Source: Aliivibrio sp. EL58
GTDB lineage: Bacteria; Pseudomonadota; Gammaproteobacteria; Enterobacterales; Vibrionaceae
DNA length: 64,000 nt
Direction of reading: 5' to 3'
NCBI RefSeq assembly: GCF_900312675.1
Contig: NZ_OMPC01000001.1
Coordinates: 347,140 to 411,139, forward strand
In this document: in pieces, positions 1 to 9,633 of the stretch
Position numbering within the stretch: the stretch's first letter is position 1
How the letters are laid out: every line of letters begins with the position of its first letter
Notes under the pieces: model-generated
What the model was told of the DNA's origin: nothing
The model's database searches: none
What the model saw: the letters and a program-made list of their open reading frames with translations, nothing else
Position numbers and translations under genes: made by a program

Positions 1-3000
1 AATGTTCCGTCACCATTGTCGGTAAAGATACCGTCTGAACCTGTGTAGTTAACGCTATCAATCGCCACTTCACCTTCGATATCAGAAGCGTTCGCCAACA
101 GTTGCTCTGAACTGATGGTGATAACTTCGTCCTCGTTGACTGAGTAGCTCGTTGAGCCTGCGATTGGTGGATCGTTCACCTCAAGTACAGTAATACCCGC
201 GGTGGTCGCTTCAGTTGCACCCTCTTCATCAGTTACGACAACATCAAGGCTAACTTCGCCGTTGAAGTTTTCGTTTGGTAAGAAGGTGTAAGTACCGTCA
301 CCGTTGTCTTCAAAGACACCGTCACCGCCAGTGTAAGTCACACTATCGACGGCCACATCACCTTCAATGTCCGAAGAGTTAGCAAGTAGTTGCTCGTCGC
401 TGATGGTAATTGAGTTGTCTTCATGAACGGTGTAAGACGTGCTACCTGCAACCGGTGGATCGTTCTCAGGCGTCACGCTCACATCAATGTTAGCTTGAAC
501 CGTATCCGTGCCATCTGATACATCAAAGCTGAAGTTCACATCACCATTGAAGTTCTCGTTTGGCGCAAAGCTGTAGCTTCCGTCGCCATTATCAGTAAGA
601 ACACCGTCGGCACCTGTGTAAGTAACGCCTTCAACCGATAGGTCATCCCCATCAATATCAGTAGCACCTGTCAGCAAGTCTTCATCAGTGAAGTTCAAGA
701 TGCCGTCTTCGCCAATGCTGAACGTTTGATCTTGTGGTTGTGGAAGGTCATTAACTGGATTAACGGTTAGGTCAGCCGTCGCAACAAGCGTATCTGCACC
801 GTCGCTAATGTCGAACGTTAGGTCAATGTCACCATTGAAGTTCGCATCTGGCGTAATGGTAAAACTGCCGTCATCGTTAGCAACAACCGTCGCGTCTCCA
901 TCAACAATCAAGTTAGAAGCAGTAAGGTCATCACCATCCACATCACTTGCTTGAGAAAGAAGCTGCGCTTGGCTCAAGGTAATCGAACCGTCTTCCCCAA
1001 CGCTGTATGCTAGGCCGCCTGATACTGGAACATCGTTGATTGGTAAGACATCAACCGTAATAACAGTATCAACTTGAGCGCCGTCTTCATCTTGAATGGT
1101 TACATCCAATTGCACTTGGCCATTGAAGTTTTCATTCGGTGCGAAGCTACATGTACCATCACCATTAATTGAGAAGATGCCGTCTGGACCGTCGTAGTTG
1201 ATCTCAACAAGCTCAACATCACCTTCAATATCAGATGCGTTCAGCAGAACTTGAGACTCACTGAAAGTCAGTACTGAATCTTCATCGATAGTGTATGACG
1301 TTGGGCCAGCAACTGGCGGATCGTTCACTTCTAGAACCGTAATGCCCGCTGTAGTCGATACGGCTGCATCGTCTTCATCCACAACAACCACATCAAGGCT
1401 AACTTCGCCATTGAAGTTCTCGTTTGGAGAGAAGGTATATGTGCCGTCACCGTTGATTTCCAGAACACCATCGCTACCACTGTAAGTCACGCTATCAATC
1501 GCCACTTCGCCTTCGATATCCGAAGAGTTCGCTAGCAATTGTTCGTTACTGATCGTAATAGAGTTGTCTTCATGAACCGTGTAAGACGTGCTACCCGCAA
1601 CCGGTGGATCATTCTCTGGCGTCACGCTCACATCAATGTTAGCGGTTACCGTATCGGTACCATCTGATACATTAAACGAGAAGTTCACATCGCCATTGAA
1701 GTTTTCATTTGGTGCGAAGCTGTATGTGCCATCGCCATTATCAGTTAGGACACCGTCTGTTCCAGTGTACGTTACACCTTCAACACTTAGGTCGTCTCCC
1801 TCAATGTCCGTCGCACCTGTTAATAGGTCTTGGTCATTGAAAGTTAACACACCATCTTCGCCGACTGTGAATGTCTGGTCTTGTGCTTCTGGACCATCGT
1901 TCACTGGTGAAACCGTTAACTCAAGGTTGGTAGAGACAACATCATCACCATCAGACACATCAAACGTAAAGCTAACATCGCCATTGAAATCAGCATCTGG
2001 GGTTAATGTGTACGTACCATCACCGTTATCGGTAATCGTAACGCTCTCATCATCAGTTGCTAAATTCAGAGCCGTTAGCTGATCGCCATCTAGATCACGA
2101 GCATTAGCTAGCAAGTCTTCTTGCGTAATGATGATAGAACCATCTTCTTCTACTGTTGCTGCAACAGGTAATGCTTCCGGTGCATGCTCAATGTGCGCGC
2201 CTGTCGCATTAATGTAGATGGTTTGAGATACCGTTTCAGAATCATCATTCGATAGCTCTGTTGCGGTTGCGGTTACATGAACTTCAAGCTGTTCGTTGAA
2301 GTCTTCTGGCAACTGGATTTGTAGCGCATTTTCGATAGCCGCTGTTGGTAAGTTCACCGAACCATCAGGACCAACCGTCACTTCACCGCTGTAGATTTGG
2401 CTGTTCACTTCACCGACATCGATTGTGAAATTAAAATCGGTGTAGTCAGCATCACCGCCACCATACAAATCTTCAAAGCCGTAAACCAGTTCGCCATCTT
2501 CATTAACCGTTGTGCGTGTATGTTCGATACCATCTTGGTTTAGCTGAGAGCTTGAACCACCATGGAAGATCGCGTCACCATTCTGGCTTTGAACCACGGT
2601 TTCGGTTCCATCAGCAGCAACAAAAACAAGTTGAGGATCAACCGTGTCCATGTTCGCTGGCAAACCATCCGCAGCACGGAACTCGTACTGACCGTCTTGC
2701 ATCGCATCAAAGTCGTTGTGCTGATGTCCGTTTGGAATCAAGAACAGGTTAAAGCTTTCACCTTCCGCAACTTGGAAGCTGAACTGATCTTGTCCCGGAA
2801 CAAGATCACCTCCACCACCAGCTTGTGATGCGTTTTCGTAAACAACTTCAACCCCCGTGATATTACCGTCTTCATCAACTTTGTAATAACCCGCCGTATT
2901 TTGATAACCCGCGGTTTCACCCTCAAACGTTACCGTAATTTCAGTATCGCTATAACTGGTGATACCGTTGTCTTGGTCATTAAGCACACCTTCATTATCA

Positions 3001-6000
3001 TAGTTAATTACGGAACCTTCTGGCACACCATCAACCGTTACAGTCAGTGTTTCTGATAGATCTTGGTCTACCAGTGCAGCCGCAATATTAAGCTCAACAA
3101 TGCCGCCTGGCTCAACCAGAATTGCTTCATCATCAACGTTAACGCCGTCGCCATCCATAATAACTAAGTCAGGCGCATCAGCAACTGCTTCAATGTGAAC
3201 ATTAATGTCTTGTTCAACTTCATCCGTACCGTCTGTCACAGTAAAGCTGAACTGCAGATCACCACTGAAATGCTCTTCCGGAACGAAGCTGAACGTGCCA
3301 TCGCCGTTATCGGTGACTGTGCCTTCATCGCCAGAGTAGTTGACGCTAGTAACGCTTAGATTATCGCCATCAATATCAATCGCACCACTCAACAGATCTT
3401 CTTGAGTGAAGAGGATGCTGCCATCTTCTTCAATGTGGTACATGCCTGGAGCAACAATTGGAATGTCATTCACCGGATTAACGGTCAATGTCATATCATT
3501 AGACGTGCTCAGCTCACCGTCACTCACCTCATAAGTGAATGCAATATCACCATTGAAGTTCTCTGAAGGTATCACTGTGTACGTGCCATCACCATTGTCT
3601 ACAATGCTGGCATTTGGATCGTTAGTTTCAAGCGCGCTTGCAAACAACTCATCGCCATCTTGGTCGCTCGCGTTCTCCAACAACATTTCTTGTGTAACGA
3701 GGATTGAACCATCTTCGTCGACATCTGCCACCATTGGCGTCGCTTCTGGTGCATCGTTGACGAACTCAACTTTTAGGTCAATGTTTGCGGCAACCACATC
3801 AGTGCCATCGCTCACATCAAACGCTAAGTCAACATTACCGAAGAAGCCCTGTTCTGGTGTTAATGTGTATGTTCCATCGCCATTGTCTGTTACTTCTACC
3901 GTATCGCTTGCACTCGTCACATTCACAACTGACAGTTCATCACCTTCAATGTCTGTCGCTTGTGCCAGTAACTCAGCTTCAGTAATAGTAATCGCTTGAC
4001 CATCTTCCGTAGTGAAAGACATGTCAGGCACGTCTGGCGCATCATTGATTGGGTTTACGGTTAGGTTGAGGTCAGCGGCAACAGTTTCGATTGCGTCAGT
4101 GACATCGTAAGTAAATTCAATCTCACCAAAGAAATCTGCACTTGGTGTAATAGTGAAACTACCGTCTGAGTTTTCGACGATAACCGCATTTGGATCGTTG
4201 GTCGCAAAGTTAACCGCTTCAAGGTTATCGCCATCAACATCGGTTGCATTCGCTAACAGATCCTCTTGAGTGATAGTGATTGAACCATCTTCATCAACAG
4301 CAGCTTCAATTGGACCACTAACCTCTGGGCCTTCATTGACAATTTCAACGTCAACTCTTGCTGTACTTGGTGCGCTTGCTTGCCCGTCACTGATATCGAA
4401 AGTCAGATTAACTTCACCGTAGAAGTTTTCTGCAGGTTCGAAGGTAAAGGTATTATCACCATTATCCGTTAAGGTACCTTGCGTTTGATCTGCAAGTAAT
4501 AGGTTTTCAACATGAAGAATGTCGCCATCAACATCGGTTGCGCCAGACAGTAGGTCTTTCGCTTCGATGATCATAGAGCCATTTTCAAGCATTTGAGTAT
4601 GCAATGGTTCACCCGGAACCGGCACATCATTGACTGGTACAACCGTTAGGTCTAGGTGCGTTGCAACTTCATCAGTACCATCAAACACCTTGTAGTCGAT
4701 GTCGATTTCACCATTGAAGTTTTCATTCGGCATAAAGGTAAACGTACCATCGCCGTTATCAACCAGCTCACCGTTGTCACCACCGTAAGTGATGTCAGAA
4801 ATAGACAGCGTATCGCCTTCCACATCTGTGGTGTTCGCTAACAAGTCATCCGCACTGAACGTGATGCCTTCATCTTCGTCTGTCGATAGAACAATCGGGC
4901 CAGAAACGATTGGCGCATCATTCACCGATTCGAAGTTGATATTAATGATGTTGCTGTCTGTCAGCTCACCATCGGTAACTTGGTAACCAAGTTCGATTTC
5001 ACCATGGAAGTTTTCATCCGGTGTTACCGTCCAAGTACCGTCGCCATTGTCAGTCAGCGTAGCATGCTCTGAGTTTTCACCCACTAGCTCTAGGTTTTGG
5101 ATATCTAAATTATCACTATCGATATCAAATGCTTGCGCCAACAATTGCTCTTCAGTGATAATTACAGAAGCAAAATCGGTTGAGCCTGCCGTATCAATTG
5201 TGATATTTGGAAGATCTGCCGTTAATTCAATCTCACTGTCACCTTCATGAATATTCAGGTTAATCGTTTCAGTGATTTCAGCTCCATCGACACCAATTGA
5301 AGTAAATATCGCCTCATCATGACAAGTTTGTGATACCGTCATATTTTGAACAACGTAAGTACCGTTACCTTGCACGGTACCAAGTTCAAAGTAAGACACT
5401 GGCTCATTTACCGTAAGGGTATAGTCAGTCTCGTAATTGCTTCGGTCTTCTTTGTGGTAAGTCATCGAATCGATTAACTCACCATCATCGTTGAAAGCGC
5501 GAATTTCCACTTCAGTAAAGTGACGAGACTCTTCCATGAACCAGCCACCCAAACCATCAAGGTGGAAGCTGATTTCATTGATGTCTTGACCTTCAACCGA
5601 AACTGTCAGTTTCTCATCACCACTTAGGCCTTGGCGGTCGGTATCACCAATACCGTGACCAATGTGGGTGTTACCATTCCAGGCACCAAGAGGATCATCG
5701 TTACTTTGAACGGTTACCGTTAAGTCGCCATCCGAGAACTCACGAGTGTAAGGGTCGACTTCTGTACCCCAATCATCGACACTCGCGTTATCATCAAACG
5801 TACCGATTTGCGTGGTGTGTGTACCGTTAGCCAGTGCGTCATCATTTGGAATAAAGCGCACTTCTGTGTCGGCAGGAACTTCTTGTCCTACTTCCAGTAC
5901 CACCCATTCGTCATTCACATTCGCTTCAATGATGCCATTTTCTGGTGCTTGATCTAAACGCAATGCAGGCTCTTCTCGCAGAGTAACACCTACGGTTTGA

Positions 6001-7210
6001 TCTTCTTCTGCTTGAATAAAGATTTCATCGCCCGCTTCCGGCGCATCGTTTACAGGATTAACCCTCAAGTCGAGTGTCGTCAGAACTTCACTTTCACCAT
6101 CACTGATGTTGTATGTGAAGTCCAATTCGCCATTGAAGTTTTCAGTATGAGTAATGGTGAATGAGCCATCATCATTGGCAACGATAATTGCATCTGGATC
6201 GTTGGTTTGAAGATTAGAAGCAACAAGCGCATCACCATCGATGTCTGTTGCATTTGCCAGTAGCTGCTCTTGAGTAATAGTTATAGCATTGTCTTCATCC
6301 ACTTCAGCCTGAACACCCGTTGTTTCTGGTGCATCATTAATGGCGAGAACTTCAATACCTGCGGTTGTTTGAGCCGTTGCACCATCTTCATCAATAACTA
6401 AAACATCTAAACTCACGTTACCATTGAAGTTTTCATTTGGTACAAAGCTATAGGTACCATCGCCATTGTCAGTGAACGCACCATCTGTACCTGAGTAAAC
6501 TACACTGCTTACTGATACATCGCCTTCTACATCACTTGAGTTTGCTAATAGCTGCTCATTGTTGATGGTGATGATGCCATCTTCATCAATAGTGTATGAC
6601 GTTGAACCGGCAATTGGCGGGTCATTCACTTCAATCACTTCTAGATCTGCACTGGTTTGTGCAATAGCACCATCTTCATCAGCAACCGTAACGTCAAAAC
6701 TAACTTCACCTGAGAAGTTTTCATTTGGAGAGAAGGTATATGTACCATCGCCATTATCTGCAAAAATGCCATCTGTACCAGAATAAGACACCTCTTGGAT
6801 CGACACATCACCTTCGACATCAGAGCTGTTTGCCAGAAGCTGAGCGTCAGTAATTGTGATTGAATTATCTTCTTGAACAGAGTAAGTCGTTGAACCCGCT
6901 ACTGGAATATCATTAACCGCATCTACAGTAACATCAATATTTGCTTGAGTGGTGGTTGTGCCATCACTTACAGAGAAACTTAAATCAACGTCACCATTGA
7001 AGTTCTCATTAGGTGCGAAGGTATAAGTGCCATCCCCATTGTCGGTGAACACACCATCAGTACCAGAATAAGACACATCAGAAACAGAAAGATCATCACC
7101 ATCAATATCCGAAGCTCCTACCAACAGCTGCTCATCAGTAAAAGTTAACGAGCCATCTTCTTCGATGGAATACGCCACATCATCAACAACTGCAGCATCA
7201 TTTTCAGATT
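1..7210 (-). repeat. Tandem ~290-bp coding repeats of the adhesin
   Basis: About 19 units spaced 280-300 bp are marked on the + strand by the complement of the NGDGT codons (near 10, 298, 570, 870, 1158, 1450, 1728, 2020, 3305, 3590, 3880, 4160, 4455, 4755, 5040, 6165, 6455, 6750 and 7031). The units near 570 and 1728, and those near 298 and 1450, look especially alike at DNA level, as if a multi-repeat block was duplicated. Such repeats can change number by recombination and can collapse in short-read assemblies. Confidence 0.85.
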
Positions 7211-7865
7211 CAACTTGGATTTTAAAGGTTTCACTGGTTGTCTCTGAGTCAAAGTCATCCTCTACTTCAGAAACTCCAGCATCACTCGACTCTTGGATAT
7301 CAACAACAAACGTTTCATCAGTGGTTTCTGAATCAAAGTCATCAATTTCTTGCTGTATTCCTGTATCGGAAGCAGAAGGCTCGCTTTGGTCTGCGGAGGT
7401 CTGAACAGCTTGAGCTTGTGCGTCATTCCCCTCCGCATCAGTACCAGACCCTGCGCCTGATACGTCACCACCTACTGACTGAGCACCTACTCCGGCAGCT
7501 GACCCACCGCTACCTGAAGCAGCCTCTTCTCCGCTCGTTTTAGCAGTCCCACCCACCACATTGGATTGTTCAGCATCACCACTATCATTATCAGAGGCTC
7601 CTTCTTCCTGAACGGCTCCTCCTGTTGCTCCGGATGTAGAATCATCATTTGTACCGGCTCCACTTGGATCATCAGTCATCGCCTGATTGGCTTCATCCAA
7701 AATATCTGTATTTTCTGCGCCTGTAGCAATTGTCGATGCAATAGAATTCTGCTGATTTTGCTGATTTTGCTGTTGTGAAGATGAACTTGCCTCATTCGTT
7801 TCCGTCTGCTCTACAGCTTCATTAAGATCTTGATTATTTTGATTACCTTGATTTTCACCTGCCAT
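1..7865 (-). CDS. Giant cadherin-like tandem-repeat adhesin (N-terminal part, partial)
   Basis: The frame opens at an ATG (7865-7863) behind a GGAGG ribosome site and runs about 2,621 codons off the window edge. I checked the frame at several repeats (codons at 7043, 5051, 2030, 308 and 59 are all in phase). Residues 1-210 are Gln/Asn/Ser/Gly/Glu-rich with low complexity. About 19 beta-sandwich repeats of 95-99 residues follow, each with EDGS..ITxxxLLA, DxDGD and DNGDGTYTFxPNxNFNG motifs, typical of cadherin-like/VCBS surface proteins. Two non-repeat segments interrupt them: roughly residues 625-868 (possibly ligand-binding, not recognised) and 1555-1902, which holds a DUF4114-like stretch (FNLFLIPNG, then GFEDLYGGGDADYTDFNF). 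The acidic Asp-rich loops suggest calcium-stabilised repeats. The C-terminal secretion signal would lie outside the window. The divergent type I secretion operon at 8281-17002 is the likely exporter. No LapA-type retention module is visible at the N-terminus. Confidence 0.9.
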   Translation of the reverse strand, partial: MAGENQGNQNNQDLNEAVEQTETNEASSSSQQQNQQNQQNSIASTIATGAENTDILDEANQAMTDDPSGAGTNDDSTSGATGGAVQEEGASDNDSGDAEQSNVVGGTAKTSGEEAASGSGGSAAGVGAQSVGGDVSGAGSGTDAEGNDAQAQAVQTSADQSEPSASDTGIQQEIDDFDSETTDETFVVDIQESSDAGVSEVEDDFDSETTSETFKIQVESENDAAVVDDVAYSIEEDGSLTFTDEQLLVGASDIDGDDLSVSDVSYSGTDGVFTDNGDGTYTFAPNENFNGDVDLSFSVSDGTTTTQANIDVTVDAVNDIPVAGSTTYSVQEDNSITITDAQLLANSSDVEGDVSIQEVSYSGTDGIFADNGDGTYTFSPNENFSGEVSFDVTVADEDGAIAQTSADLEVIEVNDPPIAGSTSYTIDEDGIITINNEQLLANSSDVEGDVSVSSVVYSGTDGAFTDNGDGTYSFVPNENFNGNVSLDVLVIDEDGATAQTTAGIEVLAINDAPETTGVQAEVDEDNAITITQEQLLANATDIDGDALVASNLQTNDPDAIIVANDDGSFTITHTENFNGELDFTYNISDGESEVLTTLDLRVNPVNDAPEAGDEIFIQAEEDQTVGVTLREEPALRLDQAPENGIIEANVNDEWVVLEVGQEVPADTEVRFIPNDDALANGTHTTQIGTFDDNASVDDWGTEVDPYTREFSDGDLTVTVQSNDDPLGAWNGNTHIGHGIGDTDRQGLSGDEKLTVSVEGQDINEISFHLDGLGGWFMEESRHFTEVEIRAFNDDGELIDSMTYHKEDRSNYETDYTLTVNEPVSYFELGTVQGNGTYVVQNMTVSQTCHDEAIFTSIGVDGAEITETINLNIHEGDSEIELTADLPNITIDTAGSTDFASVIITEEQLLAQAFDIDSDNLDIQNLELVGENSEHATLTDNGDGTWTVTPDENFHGEIELGYQVTDGELTDSNIININFESVNDAPIVSGPIVLSTDEDEGITFSADDLLANTTDVEGDTLSISDITYGGDNGELVDNGDGTFTFMPNENFNGEIDIDYKVFDGTDEVATHLDLTVVPVNDVPVPGEPLHTQMLENGSMIIEAKDLLSGATDVDGDILHVENLLLADQTQGTLTDNGDNTFTFEPAENFYGEVNLTFDISDGQASAPSTARVDVEIVNEGPEVSGPIEAAVDEDGSITITQEDLLANATDVDGDNLEAVNFATNDPNAVIVENSDGSFTITPSADFFGEIEFTYDVTDAIETVAADLNLTVNPINDAPDVPDMSFTTEDGQAITITEAELLAQATDIEGDELSVVNVTSASDTVEVTDNGDGTYTLTPEQGFFGNVDLAFDVSDGTDVVAANIDLKVEFVNDAPEATPMVADVDEDGSILVTQEMLLENASDQDGDELFASALETNDPNASIVDNGDGTYTVIPSENFNGDIAFTYEVSDGELSTSNDMTLTVNPVNDIPIVAPGMYHIEEDGSILFTQEDLLSGAIDIDGDNLSVTSVNYSGDEGTVTDNGDGTFSFVPEEHFSGDLQFSFTVTDGTDEVEQDINVHIEAVADAPDLVIMDGDGVNVDDEAILVEPGGIVELNIAAALVDQDLSETLTVTVDGVPEGSVINYDNEGVLNDQDNGITSYSDTEITVTFEGETAGYQNTAGYYKVDEDGNITGVEVVYENASQAGGGGDLVPGQDQFSFQVAEGESFNLFLIPNGHQHNDFDAMQDGQYEFRAADGLPANMDTVDPQLVFVAADGTETVVQSQNGDAIFHGGSSSQLNQDGIEHTRTTVNEDGELVYGFEDLYGGGDADYTDFNFTIDVGEVNSQIYSGEVTVGPDGSVNLPTAAIENALQIQLPEDFNEQLEVHVTATATELSNDDSETVSQTIYINATGAHIEHAPEALPVAATVEEDGSIIITQEDLLANARDLDGDQLTALNLATDDESVTITDNGDGTYTLTPDADFNGDVSFTFDVSDGDDVVSTNLELTVSPVNDGPEAQDQTFTVGEDGVLTFNDQDLLTGATDIEGDDLSVEGVTYTGTDGVLTDNGDGTYSFAPNENFNGDVNFSFNVSDGTDTVTANIDVSVTPENDPPVAGSTSYTVHEDNSITISNEQLLANSSDIEGEVAIDSVTYSGSDGVLEINGDGTYTFSPNENFNGEVSLDVVVVDEDDAAVSTTAGITVLEVNDPPVAGPTSYTIDEDSVLTFSESQVLLNASDIEGDVELVEINYDGPDGIFSINGDGTCSFAPNENFNGQVQLDVTIQDEDGAQVDTVITVDVLPINDVPVSGGLAYSVGEDGSITLSQAQLLSQASDVDGDDLTASNLIVDGDATVVANDDGSFTITPDANFNGDIDLTFDISDGADTLVATADLTVNPVNDLPQPQDQTFSIGEDGILNFTDEDLLTGATDIDGDDLSVEGVTYTGADGVLTDNGDGSYSFAPNENFNGDVNFSFDVSDGTDTVQANIDVSVTPENDPPVAGSTSYTVHEDNSITISDEQLLANSSDIEGDVAVDSVTYTGGDGVFEDNGDGTYTFLPNENFNGEVSLDVVVTDEEGATEATTAGITVLEVNDPPIAGSTSYSVNEDEVITISSEQLLANASDIEGEVAIDSVNYTGSDGIFTDNGDGT

Positions 7866-8280
7866 TACAACCTCCGATTCCATTTCCAACTGATGATTTT
7901 TATATTAATTACGCGCTAGACATTTCGGTGTTTACTATCCTTAATTAAAAGCAAAGGTTATCCTACCCAAAGCTATTAAAGGATATAATTTCCAAAAATC
8001 AATTTTTAAATCAATTAAATTTCCATCATGTATCCCAATCAAATTTATTAAACATAAGTACAATAAATTCTTGTTATATTTACTGAACTACCATAAATTA
8101 AAAAAAGATCTTTAATTATAATTAAAATCACCGTTAGCTCAGAAAAACTAACTAAATATCTCATAACCTATAACTCAGAGATTTAGGTAATATTTGAGAT
8201 AATAAGAATCGAACCTAAATACATCGCAATATTTTGGTCACTTACTTCAGAATATTGCGTCAATAGGCAGCAGATGAATA
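7866..8280. other. AT-rich divergent intergenic region, adhesin / secretion operon
   Basis: This 415-bp gap separates the divergent adhesin and hlyD-like genes and must hold both promoters. It is very AT-rich with long A and T tracts. I see no convincing sigma-54 site, SypG site or riboswitch and assign no specific element. Confidence 0.6.
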
Positions 8281-9630
8281 ATGAATAACAAAAAGATTGA
8301 GCATCACTTAAAAAAAGCACTCGTTTCCAATAGCGAGTCATCTAATATGACCGCAGATGACAACATTGTCCTTGCGAGCGCGATGACGAGTGTACATAAA
8401 ACCTTGTTAATCATTTTTCTTGTTTCCGTCATTTCTATTGCCGTTGCCTCACAGGCCCGTATCGATATTGTTGTCTCAGTAAGAGGTGAGTTATTATTGG
8501 AATCTGATGTTGAAAAGGTTCAACACTTAGAAGGGGGGATTTTGGATGAAATGTTAGTAAGAAAAGGAGACGTCGTTTATGAAGGACAACCCATTGCTCG
8601 CATACGTTCACTCGACCGAAATACTCAGCTAGATACAGTAGAAACTGAAATAATTCAACTAGAGTTAGACAAACTGCGTTACGAAAATTTGCGTGATATG
8701 ACAGAGCCGGACTTCACTTCCTATTTAGATAAATATCCAAAACTCGCACAAATAAATATTAATACATGGAAACAAGAGTTCTCTAAGAATCAATCAAACG
8801 AAGATCTCATCACTCACGATATTAAACACAAAAACTCTCTCATCAAATCCATGCTGAAACGTCGGATAAGTTCAAGAAATCAGTTATCTTTAATTCGAAA
8901 ACAACTCAATATCAAAAATACTCTGTATAAAGAAGAAATGGCCTCTTATGTCGATGTATTGAGTATGCAAGTACAAGAATCTAACATGGTACGAGAAATT
9001 GAAAACCTCGAAGAATCCATTATGAATGAACGTTTTCAACTCGATAAACTTGAAAAACAACACCGAGATCTAGTCGCCAATCGTAATTCCGAGTATCAAG
9101 CACAGATCATTCAAGCGAATAAAGACCTGAAACTCAAACGCATTCTTCTTCCACAGCATTCAGATAAGGTCGATCGTCTCATTGTGTATGCTCCAATCAA
9201 TGGCGTTGTTGATAAAGTTCACTTCAATTTTCGCTCTGCGGTCATCCCACCGGGTGAAAGTATTGCTGACATTGCGCCAATTAATAACACATTACATGGC
9301 GAAGCTAAGATCCCGCGTAAAGATATGGGCTTTGTGGAAATTGGCCAAGCGGTCAAAGTAAAAATGGACACCTATAACTTCGCTAAATATGGCTTTTTAG
9401 ACGGCCGAATTGCTTCAATAAGCCGCTCATCTTATGAAGAAGAAGATGCTGAATTCTACTTAGCAGAAATTCAAATTAATCAAAATTTTCTCGAGCGAGG
9501 AGGAACCCAATACAAGCTTTCACCCTATATGGAGTTTACTGCAGATGTAAAAACTGGATCACGTCGAGTTATCGAATATGCAGCAAAACCTGTTATGTCA
9601 GCTATCGAAGATGCATTTGATGAGAGGTAA
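8281..9630 (+). CDS. HlyD-family type I secretion membrane-fusion protein
   Basis: This is a 449-residue periplasmic adaptor that would link the inner-membrane ABC transporter to a TolC-type channel. There is a short cytoplasmic N-terminus and one membrane anchor (about residues 40-57). The classic HlyD lipoyl-domain motif VQHLEGGILDEMLVRKGD lies at 80-97. A long charged helical hairpin (about 110-290) follows, then the second half-lipoyl and beta-barrel part (APINGVVDKV, GEAKIPRKDMGFVEIGQAV). The length is usual for the family. It is the first gene of a plus-strand operon and ends 3 bp before the next gene. The substrate is inferred to be the divergent giant adhesin, because the two genes share an upstream region. 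The in-frame ATG at 8281 is used; an ATG at 8275 meets a stop after four codons. Confidence 0.92.
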   Translation: MNNKKIEHHLKKALVSNSESSNMTADDNIVLASAMTSVHKTLLIIFLVSVISIAVASQARIDIVVSVRGELLLESDVEKVQHLEGGILDEMLVRKGDVVYEGQPIARIRSLDRNTQLDTVETEIIQLELDKLRYENLRDMTEPDFTSYLDKYPKLAQININTWKQEFSKNQSNEDLITHDIKHKNSLIKSMLKRRISSRNQLSLIRKQLNIKNTLYKEEMASYVDVLSMQVQESNMVREIENLEESIMNERFQLDKLEKQHRDLVANRNSEYQAQIIQANKDLKLKRILLPQHSDKVDRLIVYAPINGVVDKVHFNFRSAVIPPGESIADIAPINNTLHGEAKIPRKDMGFVEIGQAVKVKMDTYNFAKYGFLDGRIASISRSSYEEEDAEFYLAEIQINQNFLERGGTQYKLSPYMEFTADVKTGSRRVIEYAAKPVMSAIEDAFDER

Positions 9631-9633
9631 TAG

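Noticed and set aside
7476-7502. SAAG (residues 122-125) in the adhesin N-terminus, resembling the LapG di-alanine cleavage site
   Set aside because: LapA-type proteins have a recognisable retention module before a T/A/P-AAG site. None is visible here and the region is low-complexity, so the match is probably chance.
1291-7778. Many 60-160 codon frames on the plus strand across the first 7.8 kb
   Set aside because: They repeat with the period of the minus-strand adhesin repeats and are mirror frames of its codons, not genes.
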